Shown here in pieces: positions 45,614 to 55,894 of a DNA stretch of 64,000 bases (within the stretch, counting starts at the first letter, position 1; every line of letters begins with the position of its first letter). The notes beneath the pieces are model-generated. The model did no database searches. It saw nothing but the letters and a program-made list of their open reading frames with translations, and was not told the origin of the DNA. The stretch lies in NCBI RefSeq assembly GCF_003473485.1, contig NC_053046.1:1932001-1996000 (forward strand), in the 5' to 3' direction. The translations under genes and the position numbers were made by a program. This stretch comes from Medicago truncatula (Eukaryota; Streptophyta; Magnoliopsida; Fabales; Fabaceae).

Positions 45614-45738
45614 AGTCATGTAGCTCAGTTGTTGGTTAGGATAATTTGTGCAGGGGTTGGGGTTCCAACTTCGGATTCCCCACTTCTCTATGTATATGAA
45701 TCTAGCCACTAGACTAGTTGATAAAAAAAGAAAAAAAA
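45614..45738 (+). mobile_element. tRNA-derived SINE, 125 bp, with 11-bp duplication
   Basis: The body has an A-box-like TAGCTCAGTTGTTGG near its start and a B-box-like GGGTTCCAACTTC, then GAATCTAGCCACTAGACTAG and an A-rich tail. It is flanked by a perfect direct repeat TAGTTAAATTT (45603-45613 and 45739-45749). These are the marks of a target-primed tRNA-type SINE insertion. Confidence 0.8.
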
Positions 45739-45749
45739 TAGTTAAATTT

Positions 45750-46623
45750 GGGCTGCAAAGGTGTCGTTAAAATTAGCAACTATGTTTAGAAAATTGAAGC
45801 TCATAGCATTAGCAACTAATTATTCTTAACAGATTTGGTTGTATTTTACTCAAAAAATAACTTTTTGTTATTTTAACTGTAAGAGTGGTTATTCCAGCAA
45901 ATTATTACACGTAAAAGGTTAATGATAAAGTGTTGTCAAAGGTAGAATACTCGGTCCTACGCAATTTTCGCACTCACACCCCCTAAAATCTTTCCTCTTT
46001 CCCTCCCTCCAACCATTCTTCCAAATCACATCATAATCAAAAATACAAACAATCTTTTTTCATTTTTTTTTTTTGAAAAATTTCCACTTGTGTCCCTACC
46101 TCCTTCCTCCTTGTATTCAATCTCCGTCTTTTGCTTTCTATCTAAGATTCATCAACCAGTTAATTTTAAAAAAAAAATTGGTTTTTCTAATTGTAATTGA
46201 ATTATCAAATTAAGGGGTAAACTAATCCTCTTCTTCTTCATCATCATAAACATATTTCTTGTTCATATTATATATTTAGAGCCTTTGATTTTCAAAGTCT
46301 TATGTCATCATATTGTGTGTATGCATTAGTCCTTATTGAAATTCTATAATTGTTTCCAAATCAATATCCTCCGATTCTTGGATTCTTCTTTGACATATAG
46401 ATAAATATTTTGTAAGGTGGATTTTTCGTTGGTATAAATATTTGCCCTAAATAAAGGGCACATCTTAAAAGTTTTGGCGGTTAATGTCTATTTGATCATA
46501 GGAAATAGAAGGGTGTGGGAGCTTTTGGGTTCCCAAGAAAAATTCAATTGTAACAACGATTAATTAAATTTCACAAAAGGGTGGGTAGTGATATACATAT
46601 TTTTGATTGAAATAAACACTAAG
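45750..46623. other. Upstream and leader region of the kinase gene
   Basis: A CT-rich stretch (CTTTCCTCTTTCCCTCCCTC) near 45990-46010 probably marks the start of the kinase transcript. The long leader that follows may contain a 5' UTR intron, which I cannot fix. No other gene. Confidence 0.4.
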
Positions 46624-49600
46624 ATGGGGTGCATTTGCTCAAAATACTCATCAAAGAAAGAAAAAGTTGAAGAATTTGAAAAGGAAAGTGAGTGGAATAA
46701 ATCTTCAGTGCAACTAGTTGCTCCTACACAGTTAAATGGGGTTACCATTGGCATTGCCTTGGATGGTTGTAATTCAACACCTCGTTTTGCTAAGGCGTCG
46801 TCACAAGTGTTTAGAAGAGCAGAAGAGAAAATCATTCAATTAGATGCTGCTAACAAGAGCCAGCATCAAAGATGTATGACATTAACTTCTGGTGTAGATG
46901 AAAGAAAGCCAGTAATGAGTAGAATACTCAGTGTGCAACATTTTTCAGGAGAACAATATGTTGATTCTGGATGGCCATTATGGTTGTCTTCAGTTGCAGG
47001 AGAAGCTATCAAAGGTTGGGTTCCTAGAAGGGCCGACTCTTTTGAAAAATTAGACCAAGTTAGTTCTATTATTTCTCTTTTTTGTTTCATAATGTTTTAC
47101 TTAGTTTAAATTGATGGGTCGTCCATTGTGGACTAGTACTTGAAAATTGCTCGAAATCCAAATAATGACCGAGATCGTCTTCTAGAAGTATAAGCTCATG
47201 GTTCTTTTCGGCCTTGAGCTTGAGATGGTGACTTGATCGAACCTGATTTGACAAAAATAAAGGAAAACAAATGAGTCGAGTTTTGAGGCACGCTTCTCTT
47301 GTTTTTGTCAAACAGACATGATCAGATCATTGTCTCAAATATTACATCAAGAAGGACTGTGAGCTTCTAGGTTCGATAGTTGACATTACACATTCTTAGA
47401 CTTTCGAATGACTTTTAAGTATTGGTTGACCATGGATGTGTAACTTGCTTGAATAATTGATTTACACAAGTGAATATTGTTGTATTTGCAGATTGGACAA
47501 GGGGCATATAGCAGTGTGCATAAAGCCCGTGATCTTGAAACTGGTAAATATGTGGCTTTGAAGAAAGTTAGGTTTTCAAGTGGAGATGTTGAAAGTGTAC
47601 GTTTCATGGCAAGGGAAATCTATATTTTGCGTCAACTTGACCATCCTAACATCCTCAAACTCGAAGGTCTTGTCACATCTAGAACTTCAACTAGTTTGTA
47701 CCTTGTTTTTGAATACATGGATCATGACCTTGCTGGACTAGCTGCTAGACCTGGTGTCAAGTTCACTGAACCACAGGTATATAGATATCATGCTATTGTT
47801 TCCTAAAATGTTAATAAGAAATTGGATAATGGTTCAAAACTTGTTGTTAGGCTGCAAACTTTATATTGCAGACAAATGCAGCCAATGGAGGCATTGCATA
47901 TACAATGTAGTTACGAAACCTCTAAAACTTTTATAATGCGAACACAATTGTAGCTATAAACTATAATTTAGATATATACACAAGTTTAAAACTAAATATA
48001 AAACATATGATCTTAATTAAGAGAGATATATAAAAGGTTGTGTAGCCTTATGGTATGGGATTGCTTGTGCAGATAAAATGTTACATGAAGCAACTGATAT
48101 GTGGGCTAGAACATTGCCATAGTAGGGGTGTGTTGCACCGTGACATAAAGGGTTCAAATCTTCTAGTTGACAATAATGGAACTCTTAAGATTGGAGATTT
48201 TGGTCTTGCAACTGTATATGAACCTGATAGCAAGGTGCCATTGACAAGCCGCGTTGTGACTCTTTGGTATAGGGCACCTGAACTTTTGCTAGGTTCTACC
48301 GACTATGGTGCTGCCATTGACTTGTGGAGTGCTGGTTGCATTCTAGCTGAATTGTTGGTGGGTAAGCCTATCATGCCTGGAAGAACAGAGGTATATATTT
48401 TTCATTAACCAATCATATGATTCTTATGTTTGGCATTGCTAATATTCTAGCTAGTATTTGTCTTCAAAATGAAAATTTATCATTCATGTTTTTCGTTTGA
48501 ATTGTTGACCTCGTTCATATGAATTGATATTTAGTTTGTGCTAAGTATGACTTATGTTCATTTATTTATCTGTTTTGTTTAGAGTCGACTTTGTTGTTCT
48601 AATAGTTTGGTAATTTTACTTGACGTGTTATGAATAGACTCATATACATGAAGTAATTCATTTTGATGTACTTTCGTTGCCACTAAACATGGGAAAAAAA
48701 TTATAATGTGATAATTGACAATGAACTAATTTGTGCAGGTGGAACAAATGCACAAGATTTTTAAGCTTTGTGGTTCACCATCTGAAGACTATTGGCAAAG
48801 AACAAAACTTCCATATGCAACAAGTTTTAAACCACAAAACTCTTACAGACGACAAGTTGCTGATGCATTTAAACACTTTCCTTCTACTGCATTAGCACTT
48901 GTTGATAAGCTTCTTTCAATGGAACCACAAAAACGAGGATCTGCAACTTCTGCTCTTGAGAGTGAGGTAATTCTCCGCAATATTCTCTCTTTTTTCTTTC
49001 GTTCACATATAGTATGTGTGACAGTTAGTCAGTATCAAATTTTGAATTTTTCAATGAGCTCCAAGAGCTTATCATTATAATGGAGTCTTTAAAATTGATG
49101 GTGTTTTATTTCTTATAATTGTTATGGATATCCTATTTACCTTGTTAATGTTCGTGTTGGATATTTGTCAGTTCTTCACTACAGATCCTCTACCTTGTGA
49201 TCCTTTAAGTCTACCAAAGTTTCCACCTAGCAAAGAGTTCGATGTCAAACGTCGAGATAAAGAAGCAACAAGGTATTTCAATATACATAGAATTTTAAAT
49301 ATAAATTTTCTTGATATTACTAACCTTCCCCAAAATAATTCCCTTGTATAGTTTGATGCTTTATTAAAAGTGTCGTGCAAATTCATGGATATTTATTTAT
49401 TTGTTGATATGATCAGAAAAAATACAGAAGCTGTTAAAGGACATGGGCCAGTAACTGCTTCAAGGGGAGCAAGAAATACCAAAGCATTGGAAACACCAGA
49501 GTATAATGCTCAAGGAGATATATCGTTGCCGGTAACATAATTTAAGAAAACATACATGTTAATTATTATTATTACTATTCACTGCAATTTTGCTTGATCT

Positions 49601-50172
49601 CATGATTGTTTTTAACATTGATGCAGGGAAAGTCGAATACGAGAATGTCCCCTCTTAAATATGAATCACAGGAAGATGACGAGTCTAACAACAAGTGTGA
49701 ACCAAGTAGATCTCCTATGCATAATGGCTATACACATTCTGCAATATCGTTGCATAGTAAGAGATCAGATTCATCTAGGAAGAATATTCCAGAGTTAAGG
49801 GCACAAAGGTCTCATTTGAATCAAGCAGCAATAGATTTCTCCGATTCTATTAAAAAGGAACAGGGCATGTCAGGCCGAGACACCGGAATGGTAAACAACA
49901 ACTTTCTCTTTACTGTTATCAACTTTCTATTTATCAACTTCCTCTTGTTTTTTTATATGGTCAAGGTTTATTTTTCTTCTTGTGAGTTGTGACTATTTTA
50001 ATTTTGTTTGACTTGTTATTTGTTGCGATTGTAGGGCTACATACCGAAGAAAAATAGAATCCATTGTTCTGGACCATTAATGCCAGCAGGCGGCAACATT
50101 GATGACATGCTTAGAGAGCATGAACGGTTAATGCAGGATGTTTTTCGTAGTGTCAAAAAGGCTAATCCTTAA
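46624..50172 (+). CDS. CDK-like Ser/Thr kinase, At1g54610/IBS1 group, myristoylated
   Basis: Eight exons: 46624-47058, 47492-47776, 48073-48390, 48739-48966, 49172-49272, 49417-49531, 49627-49890, 50035-50172, all GT-AG, giving 627 residues. It starts MGCICSK: Gly2 fits N-myristoylation and Cys3/Cys5 fit palmitoylation, so it probably attaches to the plasma membrane. After a variable region ending GWVPRRADSFEKLDQ comes a complete kinase domain: GQGAYSSV loop, catalytic Lys169 in VALKK, a MAREIYILRQL helix in the PSTAIRE position, HRDIKGSN (Asp264), DFGLA (Asp282) and LWYRAPELLLG. The segment FFTTDPLPCDPLSLPKFPPS and the tail SGPLMPAGGNIDDMLREHER are characteristic of the plant CDK-like group that includes At1g54610 and IBS1 (priming of defence responses). 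All catalytic residues are present. The cyclin partner, if any, and substrate are unknown. Confidence 0.92.
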
Positions 50173-51049
50173 GGAATTTTTTTGAGTGTTCCTCAGATGT
50201 GAAACTATATTTTGACATGTATTCTGCTGCCTGATAAAGCAAAAGAAACTCAAAGTTTCAAATGACAAGAATTTGATATGTAGCATAGAATATGGTTAAC
50301 AATTATTGATGCAAAAAGTGTATCATGATCTATCATTGCGGTTTTTTGTTGTTGACTTGTTGCTAGATATTGATGGAGAAGTTTCAATGAAAATTCTTTT
50401 CCTTCTGATACATTATGCTTAATATATTTGTGCATCCAGATACACACTATTAATAAATAAAAATTTGGAATATTTTTTTTTAAGGTAAATAAGGGGCCAA
50501 AAAGCCATAAAAAAAAAGAGAGAGAGAAACTAACCAACAACTAATTTTTTTCAAATGTAAAGTTTTCACCCACTATTATAAAAGATTATGGTATCTATAT
50601 AAATGAATTAACAATTATCAAATTAATTGAGATCCTATATTACGATTTTTAATATGTCACCTGACCTTGGAATTTCCCATTCTATTCTTATGATTCCATA
50701 TTATTTGTTTCTTTGTTATGGCATCAATGATAGTGAAAAAATTTAAGGTACTAGATTGTCTTTATGGAAAAAAATTGTACCTTTATGTATGAAAGGAATA
50801 ATGGTAAGTTACACACGATCTAACAGTCTTTTTTCAATACTCTTTTTGTATTGAGTGGAATTTATATGGAATAAAACTAGGTTGGAGTGAATATTGTTAG
50901 CATTTTTGTTTTGAAAAATGCCCATACTCAATTTCAAATATGTGCAAATATTATTAACTTCTATACTCATGTTCATACCTACTAAAAACCAATAAATCCA
51001 AACTTAGATCCATTACCTAAATAAAATATATTGTTCTTACAAATTAATA
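50173..51049. other. Intergenic, 3' side of the kinase gene
   Basis: 3' UTR and A/T-rich spacer; no ORF with family character and no repeat that I can bound. Confidence 0.45.
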
Positions 51050-51340
51050 CTCCATCCGTTTCAAAATAAGTGATTTTAGCCAATTATACACAGATTAAGG
51101 AATGTAATAATGTTGTCTAAATATATGATACTTTTACTAAAATAGTCTCGCTAGTTATTGGTGTATTTGTCATCATTATAAATTAATGTACAAAACGATA
51201 CTTTGGAAGTTGTGTGAATAATAATAATTAAGGGTACTATTGGAAAAAAGTAATTAATAGTACATTGAAAAGCCAAAATGACACTCATTTTGAAACAAAT
51301 TATTTTTGCTAAAGCGGTACTCATTTTAAAACGGATGGAG
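51050..51340. mobile_element. Stowaway-type MITE, 291 bp, TA duplication
   Basis: The left end CTCCATCCGTTTCAAAATAA and the complement of the right end, CTCCATCCGTTTTAAAATGA, are inverted copies flanked by TA on both sides (51048-51049 and 51341-51342). This terminal sequence is the familiar Stowaway (Tc1/mariner) signature. Non-coding. Confidence 0.85.
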
Positions 51341-51546
51341 TATAATATATCATTTTGCTTAACTAAAATAATTGGTTTAGACTGTAGTCTATCAACTTTC
51401 CTTACATTTGCTCATTGTTTTTATTTTAAAAAAATATGGTCACGTGTATTAAATTTTCTCTTTTTTTTTTGTTGACCATCGCAGAAGAATTGTCTCAAAC
51501 AATTCGTCATGTATAGAAGGATAGATATGTTCTATTGAATGAATCA
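51341..51546. other. Short spacer between Stowaway and Mutator-type elements
   Basis: A/T-rich sequence with nothing recognisable; its last 9 bp (51538-51546) are the left target-site duplication of the next element. Confidence 0.4.
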
Positions 51547-52330
51547 GGTGGGGTTTAGCATGGGAATGGAGAGTTGTTTTTTACCATGGGAAAGTTTTTT
51601 TCAACCATTAGATTAAAGAGGAGTATTAATTTTATCATGGATTGCCTACACCATATTTTTTCCTTTATCTTTTACACTTTTTTTTGTTTAGATCTGAAAT
51701 TTTTTTCTTTGATAATTCGGTGATCATACTCTTGCGCTCTATCAATTTCAACATTGATTTCATTATGTTTATATGTTTTTTCTATTGCTCTATTACGTAT
51801 AAGGCAAAAAAACTCAAGATCTGGAATATTCTCATACAATAGGGTCACCAATATTCTTATGGACATGAACATTCTTGTTCATATTCTCAAAGGATAGTTG
51901 AATTTCTATTGCTGCATTTTCATTTCTTCTCCTTCTTCTTCTTTTTGTGGTACTTGAAACCTTTGTTTCATTGTTGTTTGTGATGTTTTGAACTACATAG
52001 TTATGTGTTTCTAATGAAGTTTTGCACATGATTGTAGTAACATTGTTGCGTGTTAATAAACAAAATGATCCAAATGATGATGATGAAGCTAGTTTGGATT
52101 TTGATGGGATTCTATCACAGAAGAAGCAAGTTGATGATCCAAATGATGGTTAAGTATATAAGCATGGAAAGAAAAAAAAATACAGATCTGAACAAAAAAA
52201 ATGTAAAAGACAAAAGAAAAAATATGGTGTAGGCAGTCCATGATAAAATTAATACTCATTCTTAATCTAATGGTTGAAAAAACTTTCCCATGGTGGGAAA
52301 CAACTCTCCATTCCCATGCTAAATGCCACC
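51547..52330. mobile_element. Mutator-type element, 784 bp, about 160-bp TIRs
   Basis: The left end GGTGGGGTTTAGCATGGGAA and the complement of the right end, GGTGGCATTTAGCATGGGAA, begin inverted repeats of about 160 bp, sharing AACCATTAGATTAA, TATTAATTTTATCATGGA and GCCTACACCATATTTTTTC. A perfect 9-bp duplication AATGAATCA flanks it (51538-51546 and 52331-52339). The core (about 51720-52170) is not repeat-like. It includes a 33-codon open stretch at 52052-52153 rich in Asp/Asn (NDPNDDDEASLDFDG), possibly a captured host-gene piece. No transposase. Confidence 0.9.
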
Positions 52331-52990
52331 AATGAATCATTGTTAGAGTTGTCAAATTAGTAAGAAAATGCTTTTCTGATAAAGAATACTTCATATTGAC
52401 AAGTAAATGACGTTTTAATTTTCAGCGGCAGTTAACTGCCGTTGTGTTCGTGATATATTCAAGTCAGTAGCCATAACTCTGACACTCACTCACTCCATCA
52501 TCACCTTCACTATCTTTCTCTCAAAATTTCACTCACTCTCTCTAAAAAAACTCTACCAAATCATCCAAAATTTCTTCCACTAAATCACAAGTAAGTTATC
52601 ACTTATGCTATTGTCATACGTTTTAGTTAGTATATGTGTTTATATGTTTATAATTTTAGTTGTTGTTTAATTATTAAATTTTGAATTTTTGTTTTTAGTA
52701 TAGTTATGTTGTAGATCTGAAATGCTATTAACATATATTATGAATATCTGTTATAATGAAGTTATATTGCTTGAATTTATATTTTTTTCCGAATTTTATA
52801 AATTTTTTAGGGTTTAAATATTTGTTTATAATATAGTTATGTTGTAGTTATGAAATGCTATTAACATATATTATGAATACCTGTTACATTGAAGTTATAT
52901 TGCTATGGTTTATGTCAAATTTTCACTACAAGTGTTTGAATGAGTTTTTCATTGATTATTTTTAATTTCTTATTGTGTAGATTTGAAGCA

Positions 52991-53338
52991 ATGGTCGGGT
53001 GGATCGACGTTCATGCACAATTCAATGGCGGAGAACCTCAGAGGTTGAAGGTTTGATGCCTTGGTATAACGTTAAGAGGTCTCAAGGATGAACTGACTGA
53101 ATTCAACCAAGGAGTCAACCCCGGAGACACAAGGAGGGTGGAACACGTTTGGTATAAACGTCCAACGCTCGACGAGGGGAGAGTATCATTCACTTCGGTG
53201 GAATTAACGAACGACGAAAACGTGACGAGCATGTTTTGGGAGCACAACATGTTCCAGTGGATCAATATGCGGGTAACGTTGCTGAGATCAACTGAAGATA
53301 TCATCAACAGCTTGATTCCGCCAGAAAATCATCATTAG
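52991..53338 (+). pseudogene. Remnant MULE-type ORF interrupted by TGA
   Basis: The frame opens MVGWIDVHAQFNGGEPQRLK, meets a TGA at 53054-53056 and stays open in the same frame for 93 further codons to a TAG at 53336, including VEHVWYKRPTLDEG, SVELTNDENVTSMFWEHN and MRVTLLRS. The pattern (tryptophan-tyrosine, then ELTNDENV..MF) resembles the N-terminal domain found before plant Mutator-like transposases; this is from memory, with no search. Only this domain remains; no DDE catalytic core follows. It lies in the 2801-bp Mutator-type element. Confidence 0.5.
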
Positions 53339-53348
53339 TTATGGTAAG

Positions 53349-53681
53349 GTGCATTCCAACTACAACAATTGTCTTGCCTCTGAAATGGGGTAATTCAAAC
53401 TTGCCAAATGGCCATGACTCAAGCATTTCGCCCAGCTTTCATGTTTTTCCTTTGAAAAGATTAAATTCTTGTTATGCTGGTTTAGATGAAGGTATTAAGT
53501 GCCAAGGAATGAACCTCATTTCGTTGGCACTTGAATATCATCATCTAAAGCAAGCCTAACAAAAATTTATTCTTTTCAAAGGAAAAACATGAATGCGGTG
53601 CAAAATGCTTGAGTCCTGTTGTTTGGCAAGTTTGAATTTACCCCATTCAAAGGTAAGACAATTGTTGTAGTTGGAATGCAC
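53349..53681 (+). repeat. Long foldback 1 (333 nt), candidate small-RNA precursor
   Basis: The sequence from 53349 (GTGCATTCCAACTACAACAA) pairs with the complement of the sequence ending at 53681 over about 160 nt per arm with few mismatches. Matching blocks are TTCAAACTTGCCAAA, ACTCAAGCATTT, CATGTTTTTCCTTTGAAAAG and AAGTGCCAA; the tip is about GGAATGAACCTCATTTCG. A transcript through here would form a very long hairpin. It lies just after the broken ORF in the 2801-bp element, so it could be its 3' UTR. Expression is not known. Confidence 0.85.
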
Positions 53682-53923
53682 ATTCCAACTACAACAATTG
53701 TCATACTCTGGATGGGGCAATTCAAACTTGTTAATCGGGAGGACTCCAACATTCGATAAGCCTCTTGAATATTGGTATTGAAGTGTCAAGGAATGCACCT
53801 CATTCTTTTGACAGTTAAATACCATCATTCAAGATGCTGATCGGATGTTGGAGTCCTGCTGTTTAGCAAGTTTGAATTTGCCCCATCCAGAGTAAGACAA
53901 TTGTTGTAGTTGGAAGATACATT
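53681..53923 (+). repeat. Long foldback 2 (about 243 nt), diverged copy of foldback 1
   Basis: The 5' arm CATTCCAACTACAACAATTG, then ACTCTGGATGGGGCAA, pairs with the 3' arm ending CAATTGTTGTAGTTGGAAGA. Inner pairing blocks include GGACTCCAACAT, TATTGGTATTGAAGTGTCAA and its partner TTGACAGTTAAATACCATCA. It shares its outer arm sequence with foldback 1, so the two arose by duplication, but the inner stems differ. Confidence 0.8.
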
Positions 53924-54269
53924 CTGGAATGTAATGTAATACAATGTAATGTGATAACATATATAGTTGAATATGCATAATACATTTTGTTTTGAATGGA
54001 ACAATAATTATCTTATTTATTCACTTTTCGAATTTATTTATTCATTACGCAATTTTAATTAGTTGAATTCACATTAGATTTAATTAGTTTTTATTCGAAT
54101 ACACAATTATTCGAAACGCGACTTTAATCGAAATTATTCCAAATGCGATTTTAATTGAAATTATTCAAAATGCGAATTTATTCAAAGTACCAATATGTCA
54201 AGCAAAATGTACCATAAAAAAAGATCCAAATCAATTAGATATTACAACCCATTACATTCAATCATCTTT

Positions 54270-54518
54270 CTAATCACACAAGTCAATTGGTTTGTCCTCG
54301 ACAGTCCCTGGGGCACCTGCTTTTGCTTGAGGACCAAAATAGCATGTCCTCCCGCTCCTCCTCAACCTCGAATGATTATACACCAGCACCTTCGAATCAT
54401 TATTTTTTACGGATCCATCACATGTGATTCCATGCCATGTCATCAGTGATTTTTCTTTCTTCCTGCCGTCACCCTCCTTCTTCTTGTTCACCTCAACGTT
54501 TCCCTAATTCTTAGACAT
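54270..54518 (-). pseudogene. Second broken ORF of the 2801-bp element
   Basis: On the minus strand an ATG at 54518 opens MSKN, then a TAG (54504-54506) interrupts. The same frame continues GNVEVNKKKEGDGRKKEK, TWHGITCDGSVKNNDSKV and RTCYFGPQAKAGAPGTVEDK before stopping. I do not recognise the family. The basic start and later Cys/Gly content suggest a nucleic-acid-related transposon protein, but that is a guess. Confidence 0.35.
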
Positions 54519-55173
54519 ATCTACATAAATAAATCGGCGATCAAAACCTACATCATGTCGTAACAATTATACAATAATTGATCATAACCTAAACTAATCC
54601 TAAAAATTATACCGTAACTAATCGTAACAATTCTATTACAAATTCAACAACAAAATTTCATAACAAACCTAAACTAATCGCAACGATTATACAACAACAA
54701 TTCATCTAATCCTAAAAATTCTACCATAATTTCATAACAATTCTAACAATCTAAACAATTTTAACATAAACCTAACAATTCAAACAACCCAAACTATCAT
54801 AATATCATAAAATCAATAAACCTATATAATCACAATTAACCAAAAAAAACTAACAAATCAATCACAAAATAGCAATGCCATAGGATTCAAAAAATTTACT
54901 TGATTTTGTGCTTGAAATTAGCTTGGAATGGCCGATGTTTGCTGAAAAACGCACCTGAGAAATCCAAAAACGTAACAATGGAGTTTTGGAAACTCCTACG
55001 CTGTTCTGTTCATATAACAGAAAGCAACGACAGTTAACAACCACTAAATGCCAGCGGCAGTTAACTGTCTGCGCATGGCCTAACGGTTGTTAACTGTCGC
55101 CGGAAGCTTTTTGGTAAATTACTTGTGTCAATATGAAGTATTATATGTCAAAAAAGCAATTTTCAATTAGTAA

Positions 55174-55894
55174 ACCTAAGACATGAAAAACGACCCATAT
55201 TGGATCAGTCCATGGCTTTCATTTAGCCTCAATTTTGGTGGTCCAATCCAACCTAAAACACACCAAGCAGTTGACATGGGTCAAATTCATATTTCTAACA
55301 AGTAAACTATTTTTGTTTTGTTAAAAAAACTTTTTTTTAGAGAACATGTAAACAAACTATTGAAATCTTTTCAGAAAACAAATATTAATGCCTAAAAAAG
55401 AGTTTTGGTCTAGCCTAAGGTGGTAAAATGGATGACTTTAAATTTGGATGGATAAAAAGGATCCATTAACAATACTATTTAAAAAAAAATATCTAATCTA
55501 ATTCATCCATTAAACATAAAACCATCAAATTTATCCATTATTATATTTTAAATGGATGTGTATTCATTGGATTCATCTATGAAAGCATATTAAGGAATTG
55601 TACCTAAGTTTTCTCCTTAAAAAAATTGCAGAATTTTTTAAAATATTTCCAAAACATTTTATTTAGACGGTTTCTTTTCGCACCCTACCGGTTTCTCGTG
55701 CGTCTTAAGAAGTTTGGATTACATACTCAAAAAAGCGCTAGAACACGTTAAAAACACCCTCCAACACTCGGATTTAATAACTGAAAAAGTTTTAGAGGGT
55801 GGAAAAAGAAATTCATTTTTTTTTATGTATTCAGCCCAAAAACTTTTTTTTTTTTTTTTCAAAAACAATATATCAGCCCAAAACCAATTTTTTA
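55174..55894. other. Spacer with A/T-rich and poly-T tracts
   Basis: No gene. A 93-codon ORF overlapping the right end begins at TTG and is mostly repeat sequence; rejected. Short AATGGATG-type motifs recur near 55430-55570. Confidence 0.4.

Larger units (their letters stand above)
52364..55164. mobile_element. Mutator-type element, 2801 bp, with broken ORFs and foldbacks
   Basis: The left end GAAAATGCTTTTCTGATAAA and the complement of the right end, GAAAATTGCTTTTTTGACAT, start degenerate inverted repeats of about 80 bp. Both continue into ATACTTCATATTGACA and then CAGTTAAC-type blocks. A perfect 9-bp duplication AATTAGTAA flanks the element (52355-52363 and 55165-55173). Inside, from left to right: a CT-rich leader, a possible 5' UTR intron (donor near 52590, acceptor near 52980), an ORF broken by one TGA, two adjacent long foldbacks, an A/T-rich spacer and a second broken ORF on the minus strand. 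It starts 33 bp after the neighbouring 784-bp element. No full transposase remains. Confidence 0.88.
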
